From: DATFYI01 sp035315125
GTDB lineage: Bacteria > Chloroflexota > Anaerolineae > Anaerolineales > Anaerolineaceae
Reading direction: 5' to 3'
DNA length: 6,027 bases
Assembly: GCA_035315125.1 (NCBI GenBank)
Contig: DATFYI010000296.1
Span: 1 to 6,027, forward strand
The position numbers and the translations under genes were made by a program. Below the pieces are notes generated by a model. The model ran no database searches and was not told where the DNA came from. It saw only the letters and a program-made list of their open reading frames with translations. This document shows positions 1-5,732 of this stretch, piece after piece; positions within the stretch are counted from its first letter, which is position 1; every line of letters begins with the position of its first letter.

Positions 1-1077
1 GACTGGAATAACCGCAATTAGCAGCACAACGGCGATGGCCGCGGCTCGACCGTCCTGACCGTAGGAGAATCGTTCAAGATAGAATTCATTGGCGATCACG
101 TTGGTACCATAATTACCGCCGGTCATCACCCGCACAATATCAAACAGTTTCAAGCTGAAAATGATGATGGTGGTGGTTACAGTAAGCAAAGTGCCTTGAA
201 TATAGGGAATAATGATGCTAAAAAAGGCCTGAACTTCTGAAGCCCCGTCGATGCGTGCCGCTTCCATCAAATCAGCCGGGACGCCTTTGATGGCGGATGA
301 GAGGATCACCATGGCATAGCCGGTCTGCAACCAGACCATAATAATGATCAAGAAAAAGTTGTTCCATGGTGACAGTTCCAGCCAGGCCTGAGGGGTCCCG
401 CCCCAAGAAACGACGATAGCATTCAACAGGCCAATTTGCTGGATGCCCGAACCGGTGCCATTATAGGCATATACGAATTTCCAGATTACGCCAGCACCAA
501 CGAAAGAAATGGCCATGGGCATGAAAATTAAGGCTTTATAGAACGACTCAAAACGGCTGCGATCGGCTAGAACGGCAATCAACAGGCCCATTCCTACACT
601 GAAGGAAGTCCCAAAAATCAGCCACAGCAGGTTGTTTCGAAAAGCCTCGAGCATGATTGGGTTGGTGAAGGCGTATACATAGTTGCTCAAGCCAACAAAG
701 TTAAAGCTGTTGGCATCCATAAAACTATAATATAAAGTACGGAATGTTGGGATAAGTAGGTACCAGGCCAGGATGGCTAATGCCGGGCCTACAAAGACAA
801 ACGGTAGCAGCCGCCGCGACCATTCTCCAGGGAGTTTTTCGATCACCCAATTTGTGACTGCGTATAACAACGCAACTCCACCCACCCCCCAGATGATCGC
901 TACAATCACCAGCACAATTTGCGGGGTGTTTGAATTGCGCAGAAAAAGAAATCCCTGCCACAGTACGAGAAAGGTGAGTACCGGGACAAAGATCGAGACG
1001 AGGATACGTCCAAGGCCAGTCGCGAACCAACTGATTATGTTGTTATTGGTTTTTGGTTTAATATCATTCGCTTCCAT
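1..1077 (-). CDS. aglF: AglF-like (MalF-type) sugar ABC transporter permease, C-terminus cut off by window edge
   Basis: Inner-membrane subunit of a CUT1-type carbohydrate ABC importer; it would form the channel with a second permease and couple to an MsmK/MalK-type ATPase. 359 codons are visible with no stop, so the C-terminal end lies to the left. Hydrophobic segments fall at about residues 23-46, 52-75, 90-115, 147-170, 180-205, 240-262, 295-318 and 345 onward, giving the MalF-like pattern with extra N-terminal helices. The cytoplasmic EAA loop that contacts the ATPase is at residues 272-291 (EAARIDGAS...IIIP). The stretches FMPMAISFVGAGVIWKFVY and PWNNFFLII match what I recall of AglF alpha-glucoside permeases. 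The start ATG at 1077 has GGAGGGG 7 bases upstream. It lies 154 bases after the SBP1 stop, in the same direction, so the two are probably cotranscribed. The alpha-glucoside substrate is inferred; the permease assignment is firm. Confidence 0.93.
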   Translation of the reverse strand, partial: MEANDIKPKTNNNIISWFATGLGRILVSIFVPVLTFLVLWQGFLFLRNSNTPQIVLVIVAIIWGVGGVALLYAVTNWVIEKLPGEWSRRLLPFVFVGPALAILAWYLLIPTFRTLYYSFMDANSFNFVGLSNYVYAFTNPIMLEAFRNNLLWLIFGTSFSVGMGLLIAVLADRSRFESFYKALIFMPMAISFVGAGVIWKFVYAYNGTGSGIQQIGLLNAIVVSWGGTPQAWLELSPWNNFFLIIIMVWLQTGYAMVILSSAIKGVPADLMEAARIDGASEVQAFFSIIIPYIQGTLLTVTTTIIIFSLKLFDIVRVMTGGNYGTNVIANEFYLERFSYGQDGRAAAIAVVLLIAVIPV

Positions 1078-1118
1078 TTCCGTGCCCCTCCATGCTGATA
1101 AGAGGATCATTGGGGGTT

Positions 1119-1163
1119 GGAGCAGAAGAAGCATTTAATTTAAATGAGGTCTTCTTCTACTCC
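1119..1163 (-). promoter_or_regulatory. RNA stem-loop B in the SBP1-permease intergenic region
   Basis: In the minus-strand RNA the arms GGAGUAGAAGAAG (1163-1151) and CUUCUUCUGCUCC (1131-1119) pair over 13 bp with a single U-G wobble. The 19-nt interval can add a second CAUUU/AAAUG stem closed by a 5-nt loop. No U-run follows, so this is not a normal intrinsic terminator. It lies 41 bases before the permease start. Likely roles are mRNA stabilisation or differential expression of the binding protein over the permease. The structure is seen directly; the role is inferred. Confidence 0.6.
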
Positions 1164-1180
1164 GTTCCATCCACTAGGAT

Positions 1181-1213
1181 GGGCAGGGCGAACATTTTTA
1201 GCTCACCCTGCCC
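1181..1213 (-). promoter_or_regulatory. GC-rich RNA stem-loop A just downstream of the SBP1 stop
   Basis: In the minus-strand RNA GGGCAGGGUGAGC (1213-1201) pairs with GUUCGCCCUGCCC (1193-1181) over 13 bp, with two G-U wobbles and the 7-nt loop UAAAAAU. It starts 18 bases after the SBP1 stop codon. The sequence after it on the minus strand (AUCCUAGUGG) has no U-tract, so it is better read as a 3'-end protector or partial attenuator than a full terminator. This position is typical for binding-protein operons, where the binding protein is made in excess over the membrane subunits. Confidence 0.65.
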
Positions 1214-1231
1214 TTTGTTTAAAACTGGTAA

Positions 1232-2749
1232 TTACTTCGTAGGCCAGGAGGCGTCAATTGCCTTTAGAATAGTGTCTTCATTCTTTGTAGCAGTTGCTAC
1301 ATCTGGTGATTCGGACACCCAGGTGGTCATCTCCTTCCAGAAGGAACCAGCACCAACCGCGCCGGGCATGGCATCAGAAGCATCAAAACGAATCGCGGTT
1401 GCTGTTTTCAACAGAGCGGCAATCTTGGCAGAATCCGCGTCAGTGTACCAGGAAGGATCGGCATCGTTCATAGGACCAAGGACTCCACCTGCCTCAAGCC
1501 AGGTCTTCAGCGATTCGCCCATGGAGAAGTATTGCAATACGGCGCGCACTTCGGGCCGGTCGTTGAATGCGGCATATATATCGCCAGCAACTTCCATCGG
1601 CCTGCCTTCGGCTGGGTCGATCGGAGGTAAATAAAAGAAATCATAATCTACGGTTGGTTTGAGATTAGTGGGGAAGAAGCTGGTGACGAAGTTACCCTGC
1701 ATATTCATCCAGCACTTGGGCGGGTTATCAAACATGGGTTTGGGGGCATCCCCGAAGTTTGTTGTGGAAATGGATTTCACACCACCATAGACCATCTTGT
1801 CATCGAACCAGAATGGGAGCATGTAGCTGATGGCTTTCTTAACCTCGGGGGAGTCAAATTTCAACGTACCGGCCACCCAGGCATCGTAATTTTGAGGGGT
1901 GGTGGTGCGTAGCATCAAGTTTTCGATCCAGTCCGTGGCGGTCCAGCCCGTGGCGGCTCCGGATTCCATTCCAATGCACCAGGGGGTATCACCATCTGAT
2001 TCGATCTGCTTGCTGAGGGCAACCAAATCATCCCAGGTTTGGGGAACTTTGTATCCGGCGGCATCAAATTGTTTTTTGGGATACCACACTAAACCCTTAG
2101 CATTATAGCGCGCCGCAATTCCAGCAGTGAACGTGCTGCCGTCTTTATTTTTCATCTGGGTTAGATCAATCCAGGCCTGGTTATAGTTTTGCTTCAGCCA
2201 GTCAGGATTGATAATCTTGGTGGCATCCAAAACCTTGCCCTCAGATGCAAATTTGGCTAACAGGCCGGGCTGTGGAAAGTCGGCAATATCAGGTGGGTTT
2301 CCACCATCAACCGCAATACTGATCGAGGCTTCAAATTCCTTCGAGCCAGCATACAGAATGTTGATCCCGGTTTTATCCTCGAAATCCTTGACCGATTGAT
2401 TAAATTTCACAGCATCCTGATCGGTGAAAGGACCTGTCATATCAACGACCGTGCCCTTGTACTTGCCCTGGAATGCTGCCGCCAGTTCTGGACCAACTTT
2501 AGAATAGTCCACTGGTGTGGCAGGGGCAGTTGTGGGCTGTGCCATTGCTGCCGTGGGTTGAGCCATAGCAGCAGTGGGTTGGGCCGCGGGTGGCGTGGTG
2601 GGTTGGGGTGCTGCAGGCGGTGTCGTAGGTTGGACTACAGGGGCTGTCGTCGGTGCTGCAGCAGGAGCTTGCGTGGCTGCCGGTGTGCAAGCAACCAGCA
2701 ACATGGCAAAAATGACAACAAAACTTGCAATATTAAACGAGCGTTTCAT
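1232..2749 (-). CDS. aglE: AglE-like carbohydrate ABC transporter substrate-binding lipoprotein (SBP1)
   Basis: Extracytoplasmic sugar receptor of a CUT1-type ABC importer (family 1 solute-binding protein), 505 residues. It has a lipoprotein signal peptide (residues 1-20, lipobox LVAC, lipidated Cys21), then an Ala/Pro/Thr/Gln linker (22-80) and a two-lobed binding domain (about 81-505). Recognisable stretches are GPFTDQDAVKF (106-116), DFPQPGLLAKF (157-167), TPWCIGMESGAATGW (255-269), NFGDAPKPMF (331-340) and AIRFDASDAMPG (452-463), all close to AglE as I recall it. Cys258 and Cys346 are shared with SBP2. The start ATG at 2749 has AAAGGAG 7 bases upstream and gives a proper signal peptide. 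The permease follows directly, so this is the cognate receptor. LacI precedes it by 115 bases. Relative to SBP2 it has about 7 extra residues near the C-terminus and GIAARYN where SBP2 has GVWSRAT. The binding-protein role is certain; the alpha-glucoside substrate is inferred. Confidence 0.94.
   Translation of the reverse strand: MKRSFNIASFVVIFAMLLVACTPAATQAPAAAPTTAPVVQPTTPPAAPQPTTPPAAQPTAAMAQPTAAMAQPTTAPATPVDYSKVGPELAAAFQGKYKGTVVDMTGPFTDQDAVKFNQSVKDFEDKTGINILYAGSKEFEASISIAVDGGNPPDIADFPQPGLLAKFASEGKVLDATKIINPDWLKQNYNQAWIDLTQMKNKDGSTFTAGIAARYNAKGLVWYPKKQFDAAGYKVPQTWDDLVALSKQIESDGDTPWCIGMESGAATGWTATDWIENLMLRTTTPQNYDAWVAGTLKFDSPEVKKAISYMLPFWFDDKMVYGGVKSISTTNFGDAPKPMFDNPPKCWMNMQGNFVTSFFPTNLKPTVDYDFFYLPPIDPAEGRPMEVAGDIYAAFNDRPEVRAVLQYFSMGESLKTWLEAGGVLGPMNDADPSWYTDADSAKIAALLKTATAIRFDASDAMPGAVGAGSFWKEMTTWVSESPDVATATKNEDTILKAIDASWPTK
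2528..2584 (-). repeat. AQPTAAM heptapeptide repeat in the SBP1 linker
   Basis: Residues 56-74 read AQPTAAM-AQPTAAM-AQPTT, following two QPTTPPAA-type units (residues 40-56). The 21-bp DNA units differ at third positions (ACT/ACG/ACA for Thr, GCT/GCA for Ala), so the protein repeat is kept while the DNA has drifted. It is a flexible spacer between the lipid anchor and the binding domain. Confidence 0.7.
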
Positions 2750-2762
2750 CTGGTTTCTCCTT

Positions 2763-2789
2763 TATGTTACGTATGTTACATTTGTTACG
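2763..2789. repeat. Three tandem 9-bp repeats in the SBP1 leader
   Basis: The plus strand reads TATGTTACG, TATGTTACA, TTTGTTACG with no gaps. The array abuts the SBP1 ribosome binding site (the AAAGGAG complement is at 2757-2763). It lies in the probable 5' untranslated region, downstream of a box shared with SBP2. The SBP2 leader has nothing similar and is about 20 bases shorter between that box and the start codon. Function is unknown: it could be a regulator-binding array or slippage-derived spacer. Confidence 0.5.
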
Positions 2790-2790
2790 C

Positions 2791-2820
2791 AAATAAATTG
2801 AAACAATCCGATAGAGCGTT
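2791..2820 (-). promoter_or_regulatory. Leader box shared with SBP2 (SBP1 copy)
   Basis: On the minus strand: AACGCT, six variable bases, then GATTGTTTCAATTTATTT. The SBP2 leader carries AACGCT-N6-GATTGTCTCAATTAATTG at 5570-5541 with identical spacing. The core ATTG-TYT-CAAT is a short inverted repeat. It ends 41 bases upstream of the SBP1 start. It may be an operator, a leader RNA element, or simply sequence carried along in the gene duplication. Confidence 0.5.
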
Positions 2821-2823
2821 AAT

Positions 2824-2855
2824 GTTTATATTGGTTATAAACCACCTCCCTTCAA
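2824..2855 (-). promoter_or_regulatory. Candidate SBP1 promoter with an embedded inverted repeat
   Basis: On the minus strand TTGAAG (2855-2850), a 17-base spacer and AATATA (2832-2827) form a fair sigma70-type promoter. It starts 10 bases past the lacI stop and would place transcription start near 2820. A perfect 7-bp inverted repeat with a 5-base centre (GTTTATA-N5-TATAAAC, 2824-2842) covers the -10 and part of the spacer, where a repressor would act. The -10 is not a close consensus match and the repeat is AT-rich, so the call is tentative. Read-through from lacI is the alternative, as no terminator is seen between the genes. Confidence 0.35.
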
Positions 2856-2864
2856 GATGATTTA

Positions 2865-3866
2865 TCAGGCAGTCTCACGTTCAACGATTGTCAATGGAAG
2901 CTGGATATGTTGAACAGGCCGTTTTGGATCACTGATCCGGGACAGCAGCAGCTCGACGGCTACTTGCCCCGACTCATCCAGGTGTTGAGAAATTGTAGTT
3001 AATCCCACATACTCAGCCAAATCAAGATTATCAAAACCGATAATCGCCAGGTCTTGGGGAACCCGTAAACCGACTTCACGTGCAGCACGCAGAATAGCAA
3101 CGGCTTGTAAATCTGTAGCTGCAAAAATCGCGGTAGGCCGTTTCGTTTTTTTCAAGAACTGGGCAGCTTTTTGGCACGTACTTTCCATATCATAGGATGT
3201 TATCAATATATTTTCATCTTTTAGGTGCAAACCATGCTCGGCCAATCCTTGCCTGTAACCGGACAGGCGCATTGTGATCGGATGAATCCCAAATTCGGGT
3301 ACAACCGTATCACCTACAAAACCAAATATCTGATGGCCTTTTTTGATAAGGTATTGGGCGGCCATTTTTCCGCCATTAATATCGTCTATTTCGACGCTGT
3401 TTAATATGTTATGTGGATATTCCACCAGAACAGTCTGTAACCCGTGTGCCAGCAATCTTTTTGCATAATCGTTATTAAATTGCAACGACAAAATGATCAA
3501 TCCATCCAAATTATGGTTGATGGGTATAGTCTCCAGATAACTGTAAAAATTACTGGATGATTCCACTGAAAAAATGATTAGTTCGGAATTCGTTTTCCTC
3601 AATGTGGTGGCTACACCCCTTAAACGCTGGACAAACGAAGGAGCAGTGAAATGGGGAGTTAACACACCAATGCGTTGGAATTTTTTTAGCGCCCTGGCGC
3701 GGGCCTCAGCCTTCGGTACAAAACCAAGATTCTCAATCGCTTCCATTACAGATAAACGTGTCTCATCGGTTACCTTATCGGGATTATTTAATACCCGCGA
3801 TACGGTGGATATGCTAACACCGGCTTTTGAAGCAACGTCGTAAATGGTAGGCGTAATTTTTTGCAT
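2865..3866 (-). CDS. LacI-family transcriptional repressor
   Basis: Sugar-responsive DNA-binding regulator, 333 residues, the usual LacI-family length. The N-terminal helix-turn-helix is at residues 8-27 (IYDVASKAGVSISTVSRVLN). A hinge region follows at 51-63 (PKAEARARALKKF). The periplasmic-binding-protein-like effector domain runs from about 65 to 333, with IFAATD (247-252) and AIIGFDN (274-280) as landmarks of its second lobe. The start is fixed: an in-frame TAG ends only three bases upstream of ATG 3866, and the HTH begins where expected. No good Shine-Dalgarno is visible. It ends in tandem stops (TGA TAA). It sits between two paralogous sugar-binding protein genes in the same direction and most likely controls them and itself. 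A palindromic operator-like site overlaps its own promoter. The inducer is unknown; an alpha-glucoside-type sugar is the contextual guess. Confidence 0.95.
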   Translation of the reverse strand: MQKITPTIYDVASKAGVSISTVSRVLNNPDKVTDETRLSVMEAIENLGFVPKAEARARALKKFQRIGVLTPHFTAPSFVQRLRGVATTLRKTNSELIIFSVESSSNFYSYLETIPINHNLDGLIILSLQFNNDYAKRLLAHGLQTVLVEYPHNILNSVEIDDINGGKMAAQYLIKKGHQIFGFVGDTVVPEFGIHPITMRLSGYRQGLAEHGLHLKDENILITSYDMESTCQKAAQFLKKTKRPTAIFAATDLQAVAILRAAREVGLRVPQDLAIIGFDNLDLAEYVGLTTISQHLDESGQVAVELLLSRISDPKRPVQHIQLPLTIVERETA

Positions 3867-3887
3867 TTTCTAATGACCGAGTGGATT

Positions 3888-3916
3888 TGAAAGAGCTTCT
3901 ATGAAAGCTCTTTCAT
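3888..3916. promoter_or_regulatory. Operator-like dyad at the lacI start point
   Basis: TGAAAGAGCTT (3888-3898) and AAGCTCTTTCA (3905-3915) form a perfect 11-bp inverted repeat around 6 bases. Nested inside, ATGAAAG-CT-CTTTCAT (3901-3916) is a perfect 7-bp-arm palindrome of the length and style of LacI/CcpA-type operators, although the centre is CT rather than CG. It overlaps the downstream end of the lacI -10 element and the expected transcription start, a position that fits autorepression. Confidence 0.6.
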
Positions 3917-3943
3917 ATTAAGATGTTTTACATTAAAAGTCAA
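3915..3943 (-). promoter_or_regulatory. lacI promoter, sigma70 type
   Basis: On the minus strand TTGACT (3943-3938), a 17-base spacer and TAATAT (3920-3915): near-consensus hexamers at ideal spacing. Predicted start is near 3908, leaving a leader of roughly 40 bases before ATG 3866. The operator-like palindrome lies directly on the start region. Confidence 0.7.
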
Positions 3944-4028
3944 TATATTTTAGATTAGAATTTCGAACCAATTTTTGATCAGCAGGATTGGAAAAGGATT
4001 AAGTCACTCCCAATCGGTCTGGTAGCAG

Positions 4029-5519
4029 TTATTTGGTCGGCCAGGATGCATCAATTTGTTTTAATGCGGTCTCTTCATCTTCCGCTCCAGAAACCCACGA
4101 AGTCATTGCCACCCAAAACGAACCTGTACCGACTACGCCAGGCATTTGGTCGGAGGCATCAAAGCGAATCGATGTTGCATCTGCCATAATCTGGGCCACA
4201 TGACGAATCGCTGGGTCACTGTACCAATCCAGGCTGGAGTCGTTATGTGGCGATAGAATGCCGCCGTCTGCGACCCATCCTTTTACAGATTCACCCATTG
4301 AGAAGTATTGCATGACGGCGCGAGTTTCAGGCCGGTCTTTGAACATGGCATAGATATCGCCAACCACCTCAAATGGCCTGCCGTATTGCGGATCGATCGG
4401 TGGAGCATAGAACACATCATAGTCCACGCCTGGCTTTAAATTCGACGGGAAGAAGCTGGTGATGAAATCACCCTGCTTGAGCAGCCAGCACTTGGGAGGA
4501 TGTTCGAACATCGGCTTGGGGGCATCACCAAAATTGGTCGTTGCAATCGATTTTGTACCACCATATACGTACTTATCGTTAAACCAAATTGGGGTCATGT
4601 AGCTGATCGCTTTCTTGACCTCAGGGGAGTCAAACTTCAGCGTACCATCCGTCCAATTGTCATAATTCGATAGTGGACCAGTGCGCAGCATCAACATCTC
4701 GATCCAGTCAGTGGCGGGCCAACCGGTTGCAGCGCTGGACTCAATCCCGATGCACCAGGGAGTGCTGCCAGCCGCGACAATCTGGTCGCTCAACGCCATC
4801 AATTCATCCCAGGTAGTTGGAACTTTATAACCGGCAGCATCAAAAGCGGCTTTGGGATACCAGATCAAATCTTCACCAGTGGCGCGAGACCAAACACCAG
4901 CCATGATTGGACCCTTTGGACCGGTCATGCTGGCCATATTCAGCCAGGATTGCTTATAGTTTTGTTTCAACCAATCAATGTTAATGATTGTACTTATATC
5001 GATCACTTTGCCTTCAGCTACATAAGCTGCTAGCAAACCAGGTTGGGGAAAATCGACGATATCTGGCGGTTTTCCACCTTCAATTGCAGTATGTATTGTG
5101 GTCTCAAACTGGGTCGATCCACTATACTTGATTTTGATGCCGGTCTTGCCCTCAAAATCATTTAACGAGTCATTGAACTTAACCGTATCCTGGTCAGAGA
5201 ATGGCCCGGCTATGGTAACTGTCTTGCCCTTATATTTGCCAGTAAAAGCTTGAGCCAGTTCGTCTCCGACCCTGGAATAGTCCACCGGTTCGCCGGGTGC
5301 TGAAGTGGCCTGTGCGGCAGGTTGAGATGCATTTATAGCTGAAGCGCCAGAAGCAGAGCCGACTGGGGCGGGACCCGCCGTTGCTACCGCCAGAGCCGTG
5401 GAAGAGAGAGCCGGACCTGCGGTTGCCACACCAAGGTTTGGTATGGCTGCAGGGCTGCAAGCGACCATCAGCAGTGTAATAACAACAATATAACTTGCAG
5501 TTTTAAGCAAGCGTTTCAT
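4029..5519 (-). CDS. AglE-like carbohydrate ABC transporter substrate-binding lipoprotein (SBP2, paralogue of SBP1)
   Basis: Second sugar receptor of the same family, 496 residues from ATG 5519. Signal peptide 1-20 with lipobox MVAC and Cys21, then an Ala/Gly/Ser-rich linker (22-79, containing VATAGPA twice) and the binding domain (about 80-496). The domain aligns with SBP1 nearly end to end; DFPQPGLL, YKVP.TWD, TPWCIG, KFDSPEVKKAISYM, NFGDAPKPMF and the terminal IDASWPTK are shared. A longer reading frame begins at TTG 5543, but that codon lies upstream of the ribosome binding site. AAAAGGAG sits 7 bases before ATG 5519, exactly as in SBP1, and this start gives a normal signal peptide. No permease follows; lacI does, 162 bases on. 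It may use the AglF-like permease downstream of SBP1, or act as a sensor or alternative-specificity receptor. Family assignment is firm, partner and substrate inferred. Confidence 0.93.
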   Translation of the reverse strand: MKRLLKTASYIVVITLLMVACSPAAIPNLGVATAGPALSSTALAVATAGPAPVGSASGASAINASQPAAQATSAPGEPVDYSRVGDELAQAFTGKYKGKTVTIAGPFSDQDTVKFNDSLNDFEGKTGIKIKYSGSTQFETTIHTAIEGGKPPDIVDFPQPGLLAAYVAEGKVIDISTIINIDWLKQNYKQSWLNMASMTGPKGPIMAGVWSRATGEDLIWYPKAAFDAAGYKVPTTWDELMALSDQIVAAGSTPWCIGIESSAATGWPATDWIEMLMLRTGPLSNYDNWTDGTLKFDSPEVKKAISYMTPIWFNDKYVYGGTKSIATTNFGDAPKPMFEHPPKCWLLKQGDFITSFFPSNLKPGVDYDVFYAPPIDPQYGRPFEVVGDIYAMFKDRPETRAVMQYFSMGESVKGWVADGGILSPHNDSSLDWYSDPAIRHVAQIMADATSIRFDASDQMPGVVGTGSFWVAMTSWVSGAEDEETALKQIDASWPTK

Positions 5520-5540
5520 CTGGCTTCTCCTTTTTTCCAA

Positions 5541-5570
5541 CAATTAATTGAGACAATCTAATTTAGCGTT
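5541..5570 (-). promoter_or_regulatory. Leader box shared with SBP1 (SBP2 copy)
   Basis: On the minus strand AACGCT, six variable bases, then GATTGTCTCAATTAATTG. It lies in the probable untranslated leader, ending 21 bases before ATG 5519. The unrelated six-base spacer and the divergent flanks, set against the conserved ends, suggest some constraint, though two copies are little evidence. Confidence 0.5.
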
Positions 5571-5621
5571 CCGCATCAATCGAATTATGCATATATTATC
5601 ATCTTTTGATGCCAGAAAAGG

Positions 5622-5650
5622 ATTGTAAATAATTTAGATCATCTTATCAA
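5622..5650 (-). promoter_or_regulatory. SBP2 promoter, sigma70 type
   Basis: On the minus strand TTGATA (5650-5645), a 17-base spacer and TACAAT (5627-5622). Predicted start near 5615 gives a leader of about 96 bases that contains the shared box. A 12-bp palindrome, ATCAA-AA-TTGAT (5646-5657), overlaps the -35 and could bind a regulator. Both hexamers are one mismatch from consensus. Confidence 0.6.
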
Positions 5651-5675
5651 AATTGATTTTTTGGATTAGAGAACT

Positions 5676-5732
5676 TTGAAATCTTGTGGAAAAGTCTGTT
5701 AATAGTCGATAATGGAATTAATCATTTATAAT
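5676..5732 (+). promoter_or_regulatory. Candidate promoter(s) for the plus-strand lipoprotein
   Basis: TTGAAA (5676-5681), a 17-base spacer and TTAATA (5699-5704) form a reasonable sigma70-type promoter. A perfect TATAAT at 5727-5732 is a second -10 candidate but has no good -35 at 16-18 bases. The first lies 25 bases from the -35 of the SBP2 promoter, so the two genes would be expressed divergently from adjacent sites. Confidence 0.45.

Noticed and set aside
725..1138. Open frames on both strands over the permease N-terminal region
   Set aside because: They overlap a well-supported membrane protein with clear helices and have no recognisable motifs.
2396..2860. Plus-strand open frames of Cys/Arg/Gly-rich or Gly/Val-rich composition, and a Cys/His/Thr-rich minus-strand frame, opposite the SBP1 linker
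   Set aside because: Their odd composition is the direct product of reading the Ala/Pro/Thr-repeat coding sequence in other frames; no ribosome binding sites or domain signals are seen.
3986..4015. Possible terminator after SBP2 (GATTGG / CCAATC arms)
   Set aside because: Only 6 bp of stem with an 18-base loop and no U-run directly after it; too weak to call.
5520..5543. Extension of SBP2 by 8 residues to a TTG start at 5543
   Set aside because: The extra codons run through the ribosome binding site (AAAAGGAG). ATG 5519 has ideal spacing, matches the SBP1 start context and gives a normal signal peptide.
5646..5657. FNR-type site (ATCAA-AA-TTGAT)
   Set aside because: The half-sites are in the opposite order and spacing to the FNR consensus TTGAT-N4-ATCAA; kept only as an unassigned palindrome.
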